Positions 22,601-30,837 of a stretch of 30,837 nucleotides of DNA are shown piece after piece (position 1 is the stretch's first letter; each line of letters begins with the position of its first letter). Location of the stretch: the NCBI GenBank assembly GCA_900765165.1, contig CAAFQR010000051.1, forward strand, positions 1 through 30,837. Direction: 5' to 3'. The position numbers and the translations under genes are program-made. Below the pieces are notes generated by a model that saw nothing but the letters and a program-made list of their open reading frames with translations, was not told the origin of the DNA and did not search any database. The stretch comes from Veillonellaceae bacterium (lineage in GTDB: Bacteria > Bacillota > Negativicutes > Veillonellales > Veillonellaceae).

Positions 22601-22918
22601 GTAAGCTTATCTTTGGCACGGCTGTACATACGGCCTTACAAGCGATAGGGTAACATTTGGTCTTGTACAAAACTTAGGCTGCTCCTTGAACTTGTCAGTC
22701 TTTGAGAATAGCAAAAGTAAATGCTCCGAAAAGGGCAATCCACAACCGTACTTACGTAATGGTTGTCGGCTCGCCCATTTTCGGAGCATTTTTGCGTTTG
22801 CGCTACTTTCTTAGCAAACTGACAAGTTCAAGGTACAGAACAATCTTTTTATACATTGACCAAATGTTACCATTGCTTGCATCACCATGAGTACAGCCGT
22901 GTCTTCAGATAAGCTTAC
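22601..22918. repeat. Large imperfect palindrome (about 318 bp)
   Basis: Both arms, about 135-145 bases long, are complementary in ordered blocks: 22601-22611 with 22908-22918 (11 pairs), 22617-22627 with 22891-22901 (11), 22650-22662 with 22858-22870 (13), 22684-22699 with 22818-22833 (16), 22719-22732 with 22778-22791 (14), 22733-22736 with 22773-22776, and a top hairpin 22742-22747 with 22761-22766. The blocks alternate with unpaired or diverged stretches of differing length. No credible gene lies inside. It starts two bases after gnd. It could fold as a giant RNA hairpin or be a MITE-like element; no transposase or obvious target duplication was found. Confidence 0.8.
22719..22793 (+). 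terminator. Possible gnd terminator at the top of the palindrome
   Basis: The apical part (AAATGCTCCGAAAA paired with TTTTCGGAGCATTT) ends in five T residues (22789-22793) and is the only terminator-like signal after gnd, about 120 bases past the stop. Confidence 0.4.
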
Positions 22919-22920
22919 TA

Positions 22921-23101
22921 TGGGGAGAGGGGAATTTAGAGCATCGGCTTATCGGTAAGTCATTGCCAAGGCTTGCATCACCGTGGGCTCGGCCCTAATA
23001 ACTATAGCCGAAGCAGCATGAGTTCAAACATAGCAATACAGCTTTTCCTGCTAGCTGGGGCGAGGCCAGTTGGCGCATAAGGCGTTGGTGGGCCTAAGCC
23101 T
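22921..23101. repeat. 181-bp direct repeat, copy 1
   Basis: Copy 1 of two GC-rich, non-coding units spaced 204 bases apart. By hand count it differs from copy 2 at about 14 of 181 positions with no insertions or deletions. A stem 23050-23058/23066-23074 (arms GCTAGCTGG and CCAGTTGGC) is kept with wobble pairs relative to copy 2, which suggests RNA structure. Its TTGCATCACC word also occurs in the right arm of the palindrome (22877-22886). Confidence 0.85.
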
Positions 23102-23124
23102 CTGTTCCCATCAGCATGGGACAT
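23102..23124. other. Spacer between the direct repeats
   Basis: The 23 bases between the copies form a small hairpin, CCCAT-CAGC-ATGGG (23107-23120), which is absent at the outer ends of the repeats. Confidence 0.5.
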
Positions 23125-23305
23125 TGGGGAGAGGGGAATTTAGAGCATCGGCTTATCGGTTAGCCGTTGCCATGACTTGCACCACCGTGGGCTCGGCCCT
23201 AATAACTATAGCCGAAGCAGTATGTGTTCAAACATAGCAATACAGCTTTCCCTGCCAGCTGGGGCAAGGCCAGCTGGCGTATAAGGCGTTGGTGGACCTA
23301 AGCCT
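23125..23305. repeat. 181-bp direct repeat, copy 2
   Basis: Copy 2 begins with the same TGGGGAGAGGGGAATTTAGA word as copy 1 and runs without gaps to CCTAAGCCT. Here the conserved stem is a perfect nine-pair helix, GCCAGCTGG with CCAGCTGGC around GGCAAGG (23254-23278). No open frame is shared by the two copies and no tRNA, riboswitch or IS is recognised. Confidence 0.85.
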
Positions 23306-23372
23306 ATATTTCCCTTGTGGTACAGCTTTTTTGTTTTAGTTCTTTTGCTTATCATCTTGTTAAAATATTTCT

Positions 23373-23401
23373 TTGAGAATAATGGATAGTTAATATATAA
23401 T
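23373..23401 (+). promoter_or_regulatory. Promoter of the two-partner secretion operon
   Basis: TTGAGA (23373-23378), a 17-base spacer and a perfect TATAAT (23396-23401) in an AT-rich region. It gives a leader of about 65 nt. Confidence 0.8.
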
Positions 23402-23423
23402 AAAATTAAATATTGATGGTGAT

Positions 23424-23448
23424 GTGTTAAGTGTGTTAAACGTGTTAA
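23424..23448 (+). promoter_or_regulatory. Triple GTGTTAA repeat in the secretion operon leader
   Basis: GTGTTAA occurs three times in 25 bases (23424-23430, 23434-23440, 23442-23448), between the promoter and the ribosome binding site. The steps of 10 and 8 bases could suit a DNA-binding regulator on one face of the helix, or the site could vary in copy number. Confidence 0.4.
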
Positions 23449-23473
23449 GAAAAATTGAAAAGAGGGGATGCAT

Positions 23474-25180
23474 ATGGCGGTGTATATGCCTAAAATGGTG
23501 TGTTGTAGTATGGTTGGTTTCCTGCTAAGTGCATGGCCTTGCTTGTCTATAGCGGCGACTGGAAATTCAGGTGTAGCTAGTATAGACGCTGCTGAGCAGC
23601 AAGCACAGGCTAAACAGCAAGCGATACAGATGAACGCAGCAGCTAGCGCACCGGTGGTATCGTTGGGTAAAACGGAGAAGGTAAGTGAATCTGCGTCTAT
23701 AATTCCTATGGATGAAGAAGGTTTTAGAATTCATCATATTCAAATCCAATCGACTGAACCATTTTTTCAAACGTATCAGTTCGTGGTGGCACCATATGAA
23801 GGCTACCGCATCGGCCAAAAGGGGATTAATCAGATTGTTCATGTACTAACGAATGCATTGGTCGCCGATGGGTATATTACATCGCAAGTGAGCGTGCCGG
23901 ATCAGGATTTACAGTCCGGTACCTTGCTTTTGACTATACACCCTGGCCGCATTGAGCGCATTCAATTTAAAGAACCGGTGGCTTGGGGCACTTGGCACAC
24001 GGCCTTTCCGGTTAGTAACGGCGATTTACTGAATGTACGGGCGCTTGAACAGGGCTTAGAACAGATGAAGCGGGTTGCGAACCAGGATGTAACGATGCAA
24101 TTACAGCCCGGTCATACACCGTATAGTAGTATTGTGGAATTACAGCGAACAGAAAGTTCACCGATTACGATGGGCCTGAGTGTAGATAATTATGGCTATA
24201 AGGCCACCGGGCGTTGGGAGAGTACGCTTAATGCATCTTGGTATAATCCATTAGGTCTTAACGATGTGCTTGCCTACTCGTATACGAAAGACATAGAACA
24301 TGATGATGCCCGGCTCGGGTCGAGTAACTATTATGCTTCATACAGTATTCCTTTCGGTTGGTACACTTTGTCGGCTACGGCGTATCGCAATCAATTTCGC
24401 CAAACTATAGCAACGATACAACCCTATTTGTCACAAGGCACGACTACGGGACAAAGCCTTAGTCTAGAGCGGGTGATTCACCGCGATGATACTAAAAAAA
24501 CATCTTGGCAAGTACAGGTATTACGCCGCGAACGTCATAACTATATTGATGGTGAAGAAATTGACATACAAAAGCAAAAGACAACCGCTTTAGCCTTTGG
24601 CATACGTCATCGTCAATATGCGGGACAAACACGGTGGGATTGGTATGGCTATTATCGTAAAGGCGTTGGCGGTTGGGGTGCCGAAAAACAACCGTGGGAG
24701 GATGGAATTTCTTATGGAACGCCTCGGTATGGTCTTTGGGGCACAGAATTTAACTTATCGGCACCGGTTACGGTGGGCGGCCGCAGTGGTACATATACGA
24801 TGCGGCTTGTGGGACAGTATGCCTCTATGCGGCTGACCACGGCTGACCAAATCAGTATTGGTGGACACTATACCGTACGTGGTTTTGATGGGGAACGAAA
24901 TTTAAGTGGTGAATATGGACTATATATGCAACAAGAAGTTGCTGTGCCATTAGATAATGGTCACTGGACACCGTATATCGGTGTTGATGCCGGGTTTGTT
25001 GGCGGTCCTTCTACCGAATATGAAATCGGTCGCGCACTCGTTGGGGCAGTCGTCGGTTTGCGAGGGCAATGGGGCACGCATGTGGGGTTTGATTTGAATA
25101 TAGGGACACCGCTATATAAACCACAAGGTTTTAAAATCGGTAAAACAATCGTGGGCGTGTCCATCTATGCGCAGCTATAA
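23474..25180 (+). CDS. Two-partner secretion outer-membrane transporter (TpsB; ShlB/FhaC/HecB family)
   Basis: A 568-residue Omp85-superfamily beta-barrel that exports its TpsA partner across the outer membrane. A signal peptide covers about residues 1-28 (hydrophobic VGFLLSAWPCLSIAA). A Gln/Ala-rich linker helix follows, then POTRA-type segments (about 84-160, FRIHHIQIQ to LLTIHPGRIERIQF) and a C-terminal barrel of alternating strands. The hallmark VRGF motif is at residues 468-471, and the protein ends in an aromatic/hydrophobic strand (VGVSIYAQL). The ATG at 23474 is chosen because GAGGGG (23462-23467) lies six bases before it; the ATG at 23468 touches that site. The tpsA gene starts 16 bases after the stop, so the pair is one operon. 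Confidence 0.93.
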   Translation: MAVYMPKMVCCSMVGFLLSAWPCLSIAATGNSGVASIDAAEQQAQAKQQAIQMNAAASAPVVSLGKTEKVSESASIIPMDEEGFRIHHIQIQSTEPFFQTYQFVVAPYEGYRIGQKGINQIVHVLTNALVADGYITSQVSVPDQDLQSGTLLLTIHPGRIERIQFKEPVAWGTWHTAFPVSNGDLLNVRALEQGLEQMKRVANQDVTMQLQPGHTPYSSIVELQRTESSPITMGLSVDNYGYKATGRWESTLNASWYNPLGLNDVLAYSYTKDIEHDDARLGSSNYYASYSIPFGWYTLSATAYRNQFRQTIATIQPYLSQGTTTGQSLSLERVIHRDDTKKTSWQVQVLRRERHNYIDGEEIDIQKQKTTALAFGIRHRQYAGQTRWDWYGYYRKGVGGWGAEKQPWEDGISYGTPRYGLWGTEFNLSAPVTVGGRSGTYTMRLVGQYASMRLTTADQISIGGHYTVRGFDGERNLSGEYGLYMQQEVAVPLDNGHWTPYIGVDAGFVGGPSTEYEIGRALVGAVVGLRGQWGTHVGFDLNIGTPLYKPQGFKIGKTIVGVSIYAQL

Positions 25181-25196
25181 AGCGGGGGTGATACGA

Positions 25197-28100
25197 ATGA
25201 AACAGACTGAACGTGTATATAAACAAGTACTCGCGTGGATTCTTTCGGTAGGTTTAACGACACAGCCGGGTGTATGGGCAGCCAATACCGTAGCGATTCC
25301 GGATGCTAATCAAAGTCGCCACCCTATGGTCAGTGAAAGTGCGAATGGCGTGACCATTGTGGATATTCGGCGCCCTAACGATAAAGGCTTATCACATAAT
25401 CAATATCATGACTTACAAGTGGGCGATAAAGGTCTTATCTTCAATAATAGCCAAACGATAGTGGATACGAAGCTAGCCGGTCTTATTAAAGGAAACCCGG
25501 CCTTGGCAGGAACGCAGGCTAACACGATTCTCAATGAAGTAACAGGACCTAAACCAACATCAATCCGTGGTGCCCTGGAAATTGCCGGGCCGCGTGCGAA
25601 TTTAATCATAGCCAATCCCAATGGGTTGTATGTTAATAACGGTACGTTTATTAATACGAATCGAGCAGTATTGACGACGGGGACACCAATTATAAAAAAC
25701 GGCGAACTCACTGATGTGGCGATTAAAGGTGGCACCATTGAGATAGCCGGGCAGGGCCTAGATGCACGTAATACATCGGCTACGGATATTTTAGCAGCGG
25801 CAACGCGCATTAATGCCGGTGTTTGGGCTGATTCACTACGTGTGGTAACCGGACATAATACGGTAGGACTTAACACGGATACAGTGAAAAAAGACAGTGA
25901 TCATCCGGAAGTTGGGTTAGATGTGGCGGCCATTGGCGGTATGTATGCGAATCGCATTACTATGGTAGGCACTGAAAAAGGATTGGGTGTTAATCTTGAA
26001 GGTACCGTGACTGCTTTGAACGGTTCCGTAGCTGTGACATCAGACGGGCATGTATCGATGAAAAGCAAGGTAAAAAGTCATAAGGATATGACGATACAGG
26101 CACCGACCATATCGATTGATACAACCGGCCAAGTTGGTGGCGCCGGTGTTACCATCCAGACTCAGCAACTACAGAATCAAGGACAGTTGGTAAATACCGA
26201 TAAGACCAAGACACTGGCAATTACCGCCCAATCAGTAGATACTACGAAAGGGAAGATTACTAGTGCCGGTGAAATAACTATGAAAGCCAACGAGGTTACG
26301 AATACAGCCGGCCAAATTGCTACGCAGGGTTCGGTAACCCTAACAGCCCAAACTATTAAAACGGATACAGGCACCATTGCCAGTCAGCAGGATGTAACAA
26401 TACAAACTAAGGAGTTAGCAGCCAACGAGGCGACGATCTCCGGTGATGGAAATGTCACCGTAACAACCAACACGCTAACAGGTAGTGACACTACGATAGA
26501 AGGCGGTCAGACGGTACATGTAGCCACCCAGTCGGATACAACGCTTCGTGGCGGTCGTATAGCGGCTAATGATACAATACAGATAGAATCTGCCGGCCAT
26601 CTTACCAATGAAACTGACATCGTTGGTCAGCGTACGGTAGCGCTAACGGCTAAGGAGGTAACCAATAGCGGTAAAATTGAAGGGCAATCGGTACAAGTAA
26701 CCAGTGAAGGGAATGTTAGCAATACAGGCCTTATGAATGGTGAGCAAATGGCGATTTCGTCAGATACCTTACATAATACACAACAAGGTCGTATCTATGG
26801 GGATACGATACATATTCAGGCAAATCGTCTAGATAATATAGGAACGTACCAAGGCGTGGCCCCGGTGATTATGGCACGTAATGACCTCGTTATGGGTGTC
26901 GGTACCCTTACGAATACGGAGCAGGGTCTCATCAAAGCAGAACGTAATGTATCGATTGGCCGCACCATTATGACAGATGGGCTCGTACATGGTGCAGCCG
27001 ATTCCATTCAAAATAGAAGTGCTACTCTAGATGGTGGGGCGAATGTAGTCATTGCTACCCAATCCTTATTGAATGAAAATTTGCATTACACGACGAAAAA
27101 AGAAGAAATTGGCAGAGAACAGCATCTGGAAGTGTCAGCTGAAGGCTATGCACGGCATATTCCGGTAACAAATCTCCCCTACTACCCGGATGGGGCTACA
27201 CCACCGCCAACGGGGGTAGCTGTTGTGAATCGCGAAGATGATCAGCTCTATTTTGCTGACGGTCATCCCGATGCACCAACGAAACACTATTTTGAAACCT
27301 GGTACAAATATGAGTATGACCGTGTTATCATCGCCGATGTTGTCGATACAACAGCACCAGGCCGAATCATCGCTGGGGCTGATATGCAGCTAACGGGGAG
27401 TTCGTTAGTTAATGACAAAAGTGAACTCATAGCCGGTGGTACCTTAACTGTTCGGGGGACTACGGTGAAAAATATAGACCCGGAAGGTACTAAAACCTAT
27501 TACGATACAGGGACGATGACGCGGTATTCGCGTCAGCATCACCATGGTCGTGATTCGACGAATGTAGATCCGTCAAATTATAGTCATACGGAAGCCCTCA
27601 CACATATCGTGCCGATGACGAATTACGGTAGTGGTAAACAATCGGCTGTTACGACGTCACAGAGTGCACCTTATACTACACCAGACGGTCATCAGGGTCT
27701 TCGAATACTACCTAGTGCATTATATGTAGTCGCGCCGGATGTGACTGCCGGCTATTATATAGAAACGGATCCGGCGTATACGAATCGACACCAATTTTTA
27801 TCGTCGGCGTATTTCCTGGAGGCTTTGCAAGCTGACCCGGATAGAACGGCTAAGCGCTTAGGCGATGGCTATTATGAAATGCAGTTGGTTAAAGATCAGC
27901 TACTGAACTTGACCGGCCAACGCTATGTGGGTTCTTATGCCAGTGAGGAAGATCAATATAAGTCGTTATTAAATGCGGCGGTCGCTTTTGCCAAGGAATC
28001 GAAAGCAACCATAGGTGTGGCGTTGACGCCTGCGCAGCAAGCACAACTAAAAGAACCCCTTGTTTGGATGGTGGAAACGACTGTACTCTTACCTAATGGA

Positions 28101-30731
28101 CAGGTGGTCACTGCTTTAGTACCACAGGTCTATGTGACTAAAGCGATGATGGACGAACACAATCCGCATGTTGCCGTGATTAGTGGGAAAAACATAGATA
28201 TTGAGGCCACCAACGAAATTCTAAACACCGGTACGGTCGTAGCCGGTGACGTAGGCGTATTATCGGCTACAAACATTAACAATGTCAAAGGTACCCTGCG
28301 AGGCCAATCTCTTGGCCTTAGGGCTACGGATTCTATACACAATTTAGGTGGTACTATCGAAGCGGTGAAAGCCTTATCGATAGTAGCCGGTAATGACATT
28401 ACCGTAACGTCTACCACGCGTACGATAAAGGAAGCCATTCATAGTGGTACGATGGTAGACAGTCTCGGCTCACTGCGTGTTACCGGTGAACACGGTACGT
28501 TAGCAGTACAAGCGGGGCGCGATGTACAGTTACAAGGTGCCTTAGTAGAAAATCGCGGCATTGAAGGGCAAACCGTCGTACAAGCCGGCCGGGACCTACG
28601 TTTAGATACCGTAACAACAGATAGTCGCTTAACATGGGAAAAAGACAATCGGAATCGACGCTACGAAACACAAAGCGCCGATGTGGGGTCAGTCGTGGCC
28701 GGACAAGGAGCTATTGCCATGGTAGCTAGTCGTGATGTAACGATGCGGGCTGCTAGTGTAGCGTCCGCTAAAGATGTGGCTGTTAGTGCGGGGCGAGATT
28801 TGGCTATTACCACAGGTCGGGCGACGACGGGGTTACAGGAAGACTACTATTTGGTAGGTCAAACCGGTGGCGGTGGTCGTCAGGTTAATAGCGGTTATAA
28901 TGAAGAATATACGGATATGCAATTACAAAGTACCATGTCCGGGAAGACTGTGACCTTACAAGGTGGTAATCAGTTAGCGATTACCGGCGCTAAAGTAACG
29001 GCCGGTAACGATGTAACGCTGGCCGCAGCAAAATCGGTAACTGTTAGTGGCAGTACCGATACGCGGCGTGCTTTTGGTGAAGCGCAGGAACGAAAAAGTG
29101 GTTTACTTAGCAAAGAAGCCACGGATACATCTTATCGGAGTAAATCGGAAATGGTACAAAAAAGTCAAATTTCCGGTGAAACTATAAGCATTCAAAGTGG
29201 TCAGGATGTAACGATTACCGCTTCTGATGTAGTAGCCAAAGGGAATATGGCTGTAAGCGCAACCGGTCATATCACTGCTACTACAATGAAGGAACAGCAA
29301 GAAACACAAGTGTATAGCCAAACTAAAAAATCCGGGTTCTCCTTGTCCGGTATAGGTATTAGCTACGGTACTGAAAAACTGAAAACTACGCAACGGGAAG
29401 CACAAACGACTCCGGTAGGTAGCACCATAGCTTCGTTAGAAGGTAGTACTACACTAACCGCTGGACAGAATGTACAGGCTACATCGGCTGTTATAGCCGG
29501 CAAAACCGGTGTTGCTATACAAGGACAAAATGTAACTCTAGATGGTGCTTATGCTACTTATGAAGCGCACACCACGATGGATTACAAGAAAAGCGGGTTA
29601 ACCATCTCCTTAGGCGGTGTTGTACCGCAAGCCCTATCGACAGCAGCTGCTAATATACGGCAAGGAAATAGTCGCGAAGATAAGCGATTAACTGTTTTAG
29701 AATATGGGGAAGCCGCTCGTGAACTGCATCAAGGCTTAGAATCGGTAAAAGCTTATAGCGCGTATACGCCACAAGCATTGATTACACAGTATACTCCGCA
29801 AGGAGTCATTACGTCGTATACTGGCGTAAAAGCAGGTGGAGAAGTATTGCTTTATCAAGGAAATCTACTTCAAGATAGTTTGCCGGGATGGGGAAGTCCA
29901 TCGACAGAATTAGTTCATGCTGATGAAGCAACGCATATTATTCAAGGAAACATTCAAATGAATGTGGCTAATGAGGTAGATATAGCCAACGCATCTAATA
30001 AAGTTAAGAAAGAAAAGGATACGACGCGGGATGCGCTGATTAACCTTCAAATTGGCATCAGTTCACAGTCTGCTTCACAGCAACAAGATATTCGTCAAAC
30101 CGTGTATCAGGCCGGTACAGTGGCCTCGGAAGCGGGCCGCATTGTCATAACCGCTACCGGTAAAACACCTGATAGCGGTCACATTACGGCGATTGGTGAA
30201 ACTATACGAGGACGGGCGGTAGCACTTGCTGCTGATACTACGGTTCACTTAGACGCAGCTACCAATACAATACAGAAGGCTGAGAACAGTCATAATCAAG
30301 GCTGGTCAGCCGGTGTCAGTGTCGGTGTTACTGGCTTACTAGGGGCAAATGTCAGTGCTAATCAAGGAAAAGCTGTGACTTTGACTAATGCGACGACACA
30401 TACTGGTACGACAGTAACCGGTACGGATGCGGTAGCGATTCAATCTGGCCGTGATGTAGTAATGACCGGTTCTGCGCTTACAGGGAAGCGGGTAGATGTA
30501 ACGGCCGGTGGTGATTTACAGATAACTAGTGCACAAGATATGGAAAGCTATAAAGAAGACCGTAAACAAGCCGGTTTTCCCTTGTTTTTGATACGAAGGG
30601 ACTTTCTGACTTTACGCCGGAAGCTAAAAAAGGGACGACACGCAGTACCTATGAATCAGTTACCAAGCAGGCTGGTATCTATGCCGGTACGGATGGTGTC
30701 GGAGTTACTGTACAGGGCAACATGGACTTAA
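25197..30731 (+). CDS. Giant filamentous haemagglutinin/CdiA-like exoprotein (TpsA), frameshifted and running off the window
   Basis: The secreted partner of the TpsB upstream. It has a signal peptide (about 1-30, ending GVWA-AN) and a TPS haemagglutination domain (about 31-230) with the hallmark NPNGLYVNNGTFINTNRAVL from residue 140. Next come FHA-type beta-helix repeats (about 270-600), a non-repeat block (about 620-1000, with YYIETDPAYTNRHQFLSSAYF and RLGDGYYEMQL) shared by many large haemagglutinins, then repeats with KKSGL/KKSGF motifs typical of the FHA-2 region of CdiA. The open frame stops at 30731 only because of an apparent 1-nt deletion near 30575-30578. The ATG at 25197 follows GGGGG (25183-25187); an ATG at 25167 overlaps tpsB. 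Adhesion or contact-dependent inhibition is likely; any toxin tip lies beyond the window. Confidence 0.9.
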   Translation: MKQTERVYKQVLAWILSVGLTTQPGVWAANTVAIPDANQSRHPMVSESANGVTIVDIRRPNDKGLSHNQYHDLQVGDKGLIFNNSQTIVDTKLAGLIKGNPALAGTQANTILNEVTGPKPTSIRGALEIAGPRANLIIANPNGLYVNNGTFINTNRAVLTTGTPIIKNGELTDVAIKGGTIEIAGQGLDARNTSATDILAAATRINAGVWADSLRVVTGHNTVGLNTDTVKKDSDHPEVGLDVAAIGGMYANRITMVGTEKGLGVNLEGTVTALNGSVAVTSDGHVSMKSKVKSHKDMTIQAPTISIDTTGQVGGAGVTIQTQQLQNQGQLVNTDKTKTLAITAQSVDTTKGKITSAGEITMKANEVTNTAGQIATQGSVTLTAQTIKTDTGTIASQQDVTIQTKELAANEATISGDGNVTVTTNTLTGSDTTIEGGQTVHVATQSDTTLRGGRIAANDTIQIESAGHLTNETDIVGQRTVALTAKEVTNSGKIEGQSVQVTSEGNVSNTGLMNGEQMAISSDTLHNTQQGRIYGDTIHIQANRLDNIGTYQGVAPVIMARNDLVMGVGTLTNTEQGLIKAERNVSIGRTIMTDGLVHGAADSIQNRSATLDGGANVVIATQSLLNENLHYTTKKEEIGREQHLEVSAEGYARHIPVTNLPYYPDGATPPPTGVAVVNREDDQLYFADGHPDAPTKHYFETWYKYEYDRVIIADVVDTTAPGRIIAGADMQLTGSSLVNDKSELIAGGTLTVRGTTVKNIDPEGTKTYYDTGTMTRYSRQHHHGRDSTNVDPSNYSHTEALTHIVPMTNYGSGKQSAVTTSQSAPYTTPDGHQGLRILPSALYVVAPDVTAGYYIETDPAYTNRHQFLSSAYFLEALQADPDRTAKRLGDGYYEMQLVKDQLLNLTGQRYVGSYASEEDQYKSLLNAAVAFAKESKATIGVALTPAQQAQLKEPLVWMVETTVLLPNGQVVTALVPQVYVTKAMMDEHNPHVAVISGKNIDIEATNEILNTGTVVAGDVGVLSATNINNVKGTLRGQSLGLRATDSIHNLGGTIEAVKALSIVAGNDITVTSTTRTIKEAIHSGTMVDSLGSLRVTGEHGTLAVQAGRDVQLQGALVENRGIEGQTVVQAGRDLRLDTVTTDSRLTWEKDNRNRRYETQSADVGSVVAGQGAIAMVASRDVTMRAASVASAKDVAVSAGRDLAITTGRATTGLQEDYYLVGQTGGGGRQVNSGYNEEYTDMQLQSTMSGKTVTLQGGNQLAITGAKVTAGNDVTLAAAKSVTVSGSTDTRRAFGEAQERKSGLLSKEATDTSYRSKSEMVQKSQISGETISIQSGQDVTITASDVVAKGNMAVSATGHITATTMKEQQETQVYSQTKKSGFSLSGIGISYGTEKLKTTQREAQTTPVGSTIASLEGSTTLTAGQNVQATSAVIAGKTGVAIQGQNVTLDGAYATYEAHTTMDYKKSGLTISLGGVVPQALSTAAANIRQGNSREDKRLTVLEYGEAARELHQGLESVKAYSAYTPQALITQYTPQGVITSYTGVKAGGEVLLYQGNLLQDSLPGWGSPSTELVHADEATHIIQGNIQMNVANEVDIANASNKVKKEKDTTRDALINLQIGISSQSASQQQDIRQTVYQAGTVASEAGRIVITATGKTPDSGHITAIGETIRGRAVALAADTTVHLDAATNTIQKAENSHNQGWSAGVSVGVTGLLGANVSANQGKAVTLTNATTHTGTTVTGTDAVAIQSGRDVVMTGSALTGKRVDVTAGGDLQITSAQDMESYKEDRKQAGFPLFLIRRDFLTLRRKLKKGRHAVPMNQLPSRLVSMPVRMVSELLYRATWT

Positions 30732-30837
30732 CAGGCGCTGTTATAGCGAGCCAAGCTACGCCGGATAAGAATGCCGTTACAACCGGTACCCTTACGATGC
30801 AGGATATAACCAATAAGGCCGACTATTCGAGTCGCAC
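30575..30837 (+). other. Out-of-frame continuation of tpsA
   Basis: Reading one base back from the T run at 30575-30578, the sequence continues to the window edge without a stop and in the style of the upstream protein: FSLVFDTKGLSDFTPEAKK, then YAGTDGVGVTVQGNMDLTGA and so on. The FHA-2 phrase interrupted at KQAGF is thereby completed. In contrast, the annotated frame after this point (LRRKLKKGRHAVP) is unlike the rest of the protein. This shows that the gene really extends past the window. Confidence 0.8.

Noticed and set aside
22607..22890. Small open frames on both strands inside the palindrome
   Set aside because: They are by-products of the inverted repeat, without binding sites and with no protein-like composition.
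22921..23448. CRISPR array
   Set aside because: The 181-bp units occur twice with a 23-base spacer and the GTGTTAA words are too short; there are no 24-40 bp repeats with unique spacers and no cas genes.
25406..25876. 156-codon minus-strand frame opposite tpsA
   Set aside because: It lies opposite the conserved TPS domain, lacks a binding site, and its composition is that of a reverse-complement shadow.
30573..30581. Programmed -1 frameshift in tpsA
   Set aside because: GGT TTT CCC does not satisfy the X XXY YYZ slippery rule (the second tRNA would not re-pair), and no stimulatory structure was evident; a 1-nt deletion or a sequencing error is simpler.

Overview
The window looks like chromosomal DNA of a diderm Firmicute, most likely a member of the Negativicutes (Veillonella/Negativicoccus/Megasphaera relatives); I cannot name the genus. 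The gene order mfd - SpoVB/MurJ-type flippase - MazG - HU is a Firmicutes arrangement (compare the mfd-yabM-yabN region of Bacillus). A two-partner secretion pair, which needs an outer membrane, closes the window. Every recognised tRNA encodes its CCA end. Housekeeping genes look close to 50% GC; a block of small genes at 1.7-2.7 kb is clearly more AT-rich.

Layout. (1) 1-1.6 kb is an RNA-only region: the 3' end of a 5S rRNA with the operon terminator, tRNA-Trp, two identical tRNA-Arg(ACG) genes, an adenosylcobalamin riboswitch with no recognisable gene behind it, tRNA-Leu(TAG), and an unclassified stand-alone RNA of about 126 nt that resembles a tRNA with an enlarged central arm. (2) 1.69-2.73 kb holds four small, acidic, AT-rich genes of unknown function; two are paralogues. 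(3) 2.94-3.61 kb (minus) is a decayed YedE-type selenium/sulfur transporter. (4) 3.8-10.3 kb is mfd, flippase, mazG and hup. (5) 10.4-13.9 kb is an MGDG-synthase-like glycosyltransferase, an unknown acidic protein and an Uup-type ABC-F ATPase. (6) 14.0-17.0 kb has a small basic protein, a stand-alone DnaA-like AAA+ domain, a crotonase-fold enzyme, tRNA-Lys (minus) and a SHOCT-domain protein. (7) 17.1-22.6 kb is a tight run: thrC, an EamA permease, an OLD-family nuclease and gnd, the last two overlapping. (8) 22.6-23.3 kb is non-coding, with a roughly 318-bp imperfect palindrome followed by two 181-bp direct repeats. (9) 23.4 kb to the end is a promoter, a TpsB outer-membrane transporter and a giant TpsA haemagglutinin that runs off the window and carries an apparent 1-nt frameshift.

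How the parts work together. mfd, MazG and HU serve genome maintenance and nucleotide-pool cleaning. The flippase and glycosyltransferase serve envelope lipids. thrC and gnd are central metabolism, with the OLD nuclease oddly embedded in their run. TpsB and TpsA form one secretion unit. The most unusual material is non-coding: the tRNA-like RNA, the orphan B12 riboswitch transcript, and the palindrome/repeat block before the secretion locus. All names come from reading translations and motifs by eye; no database search was possible.
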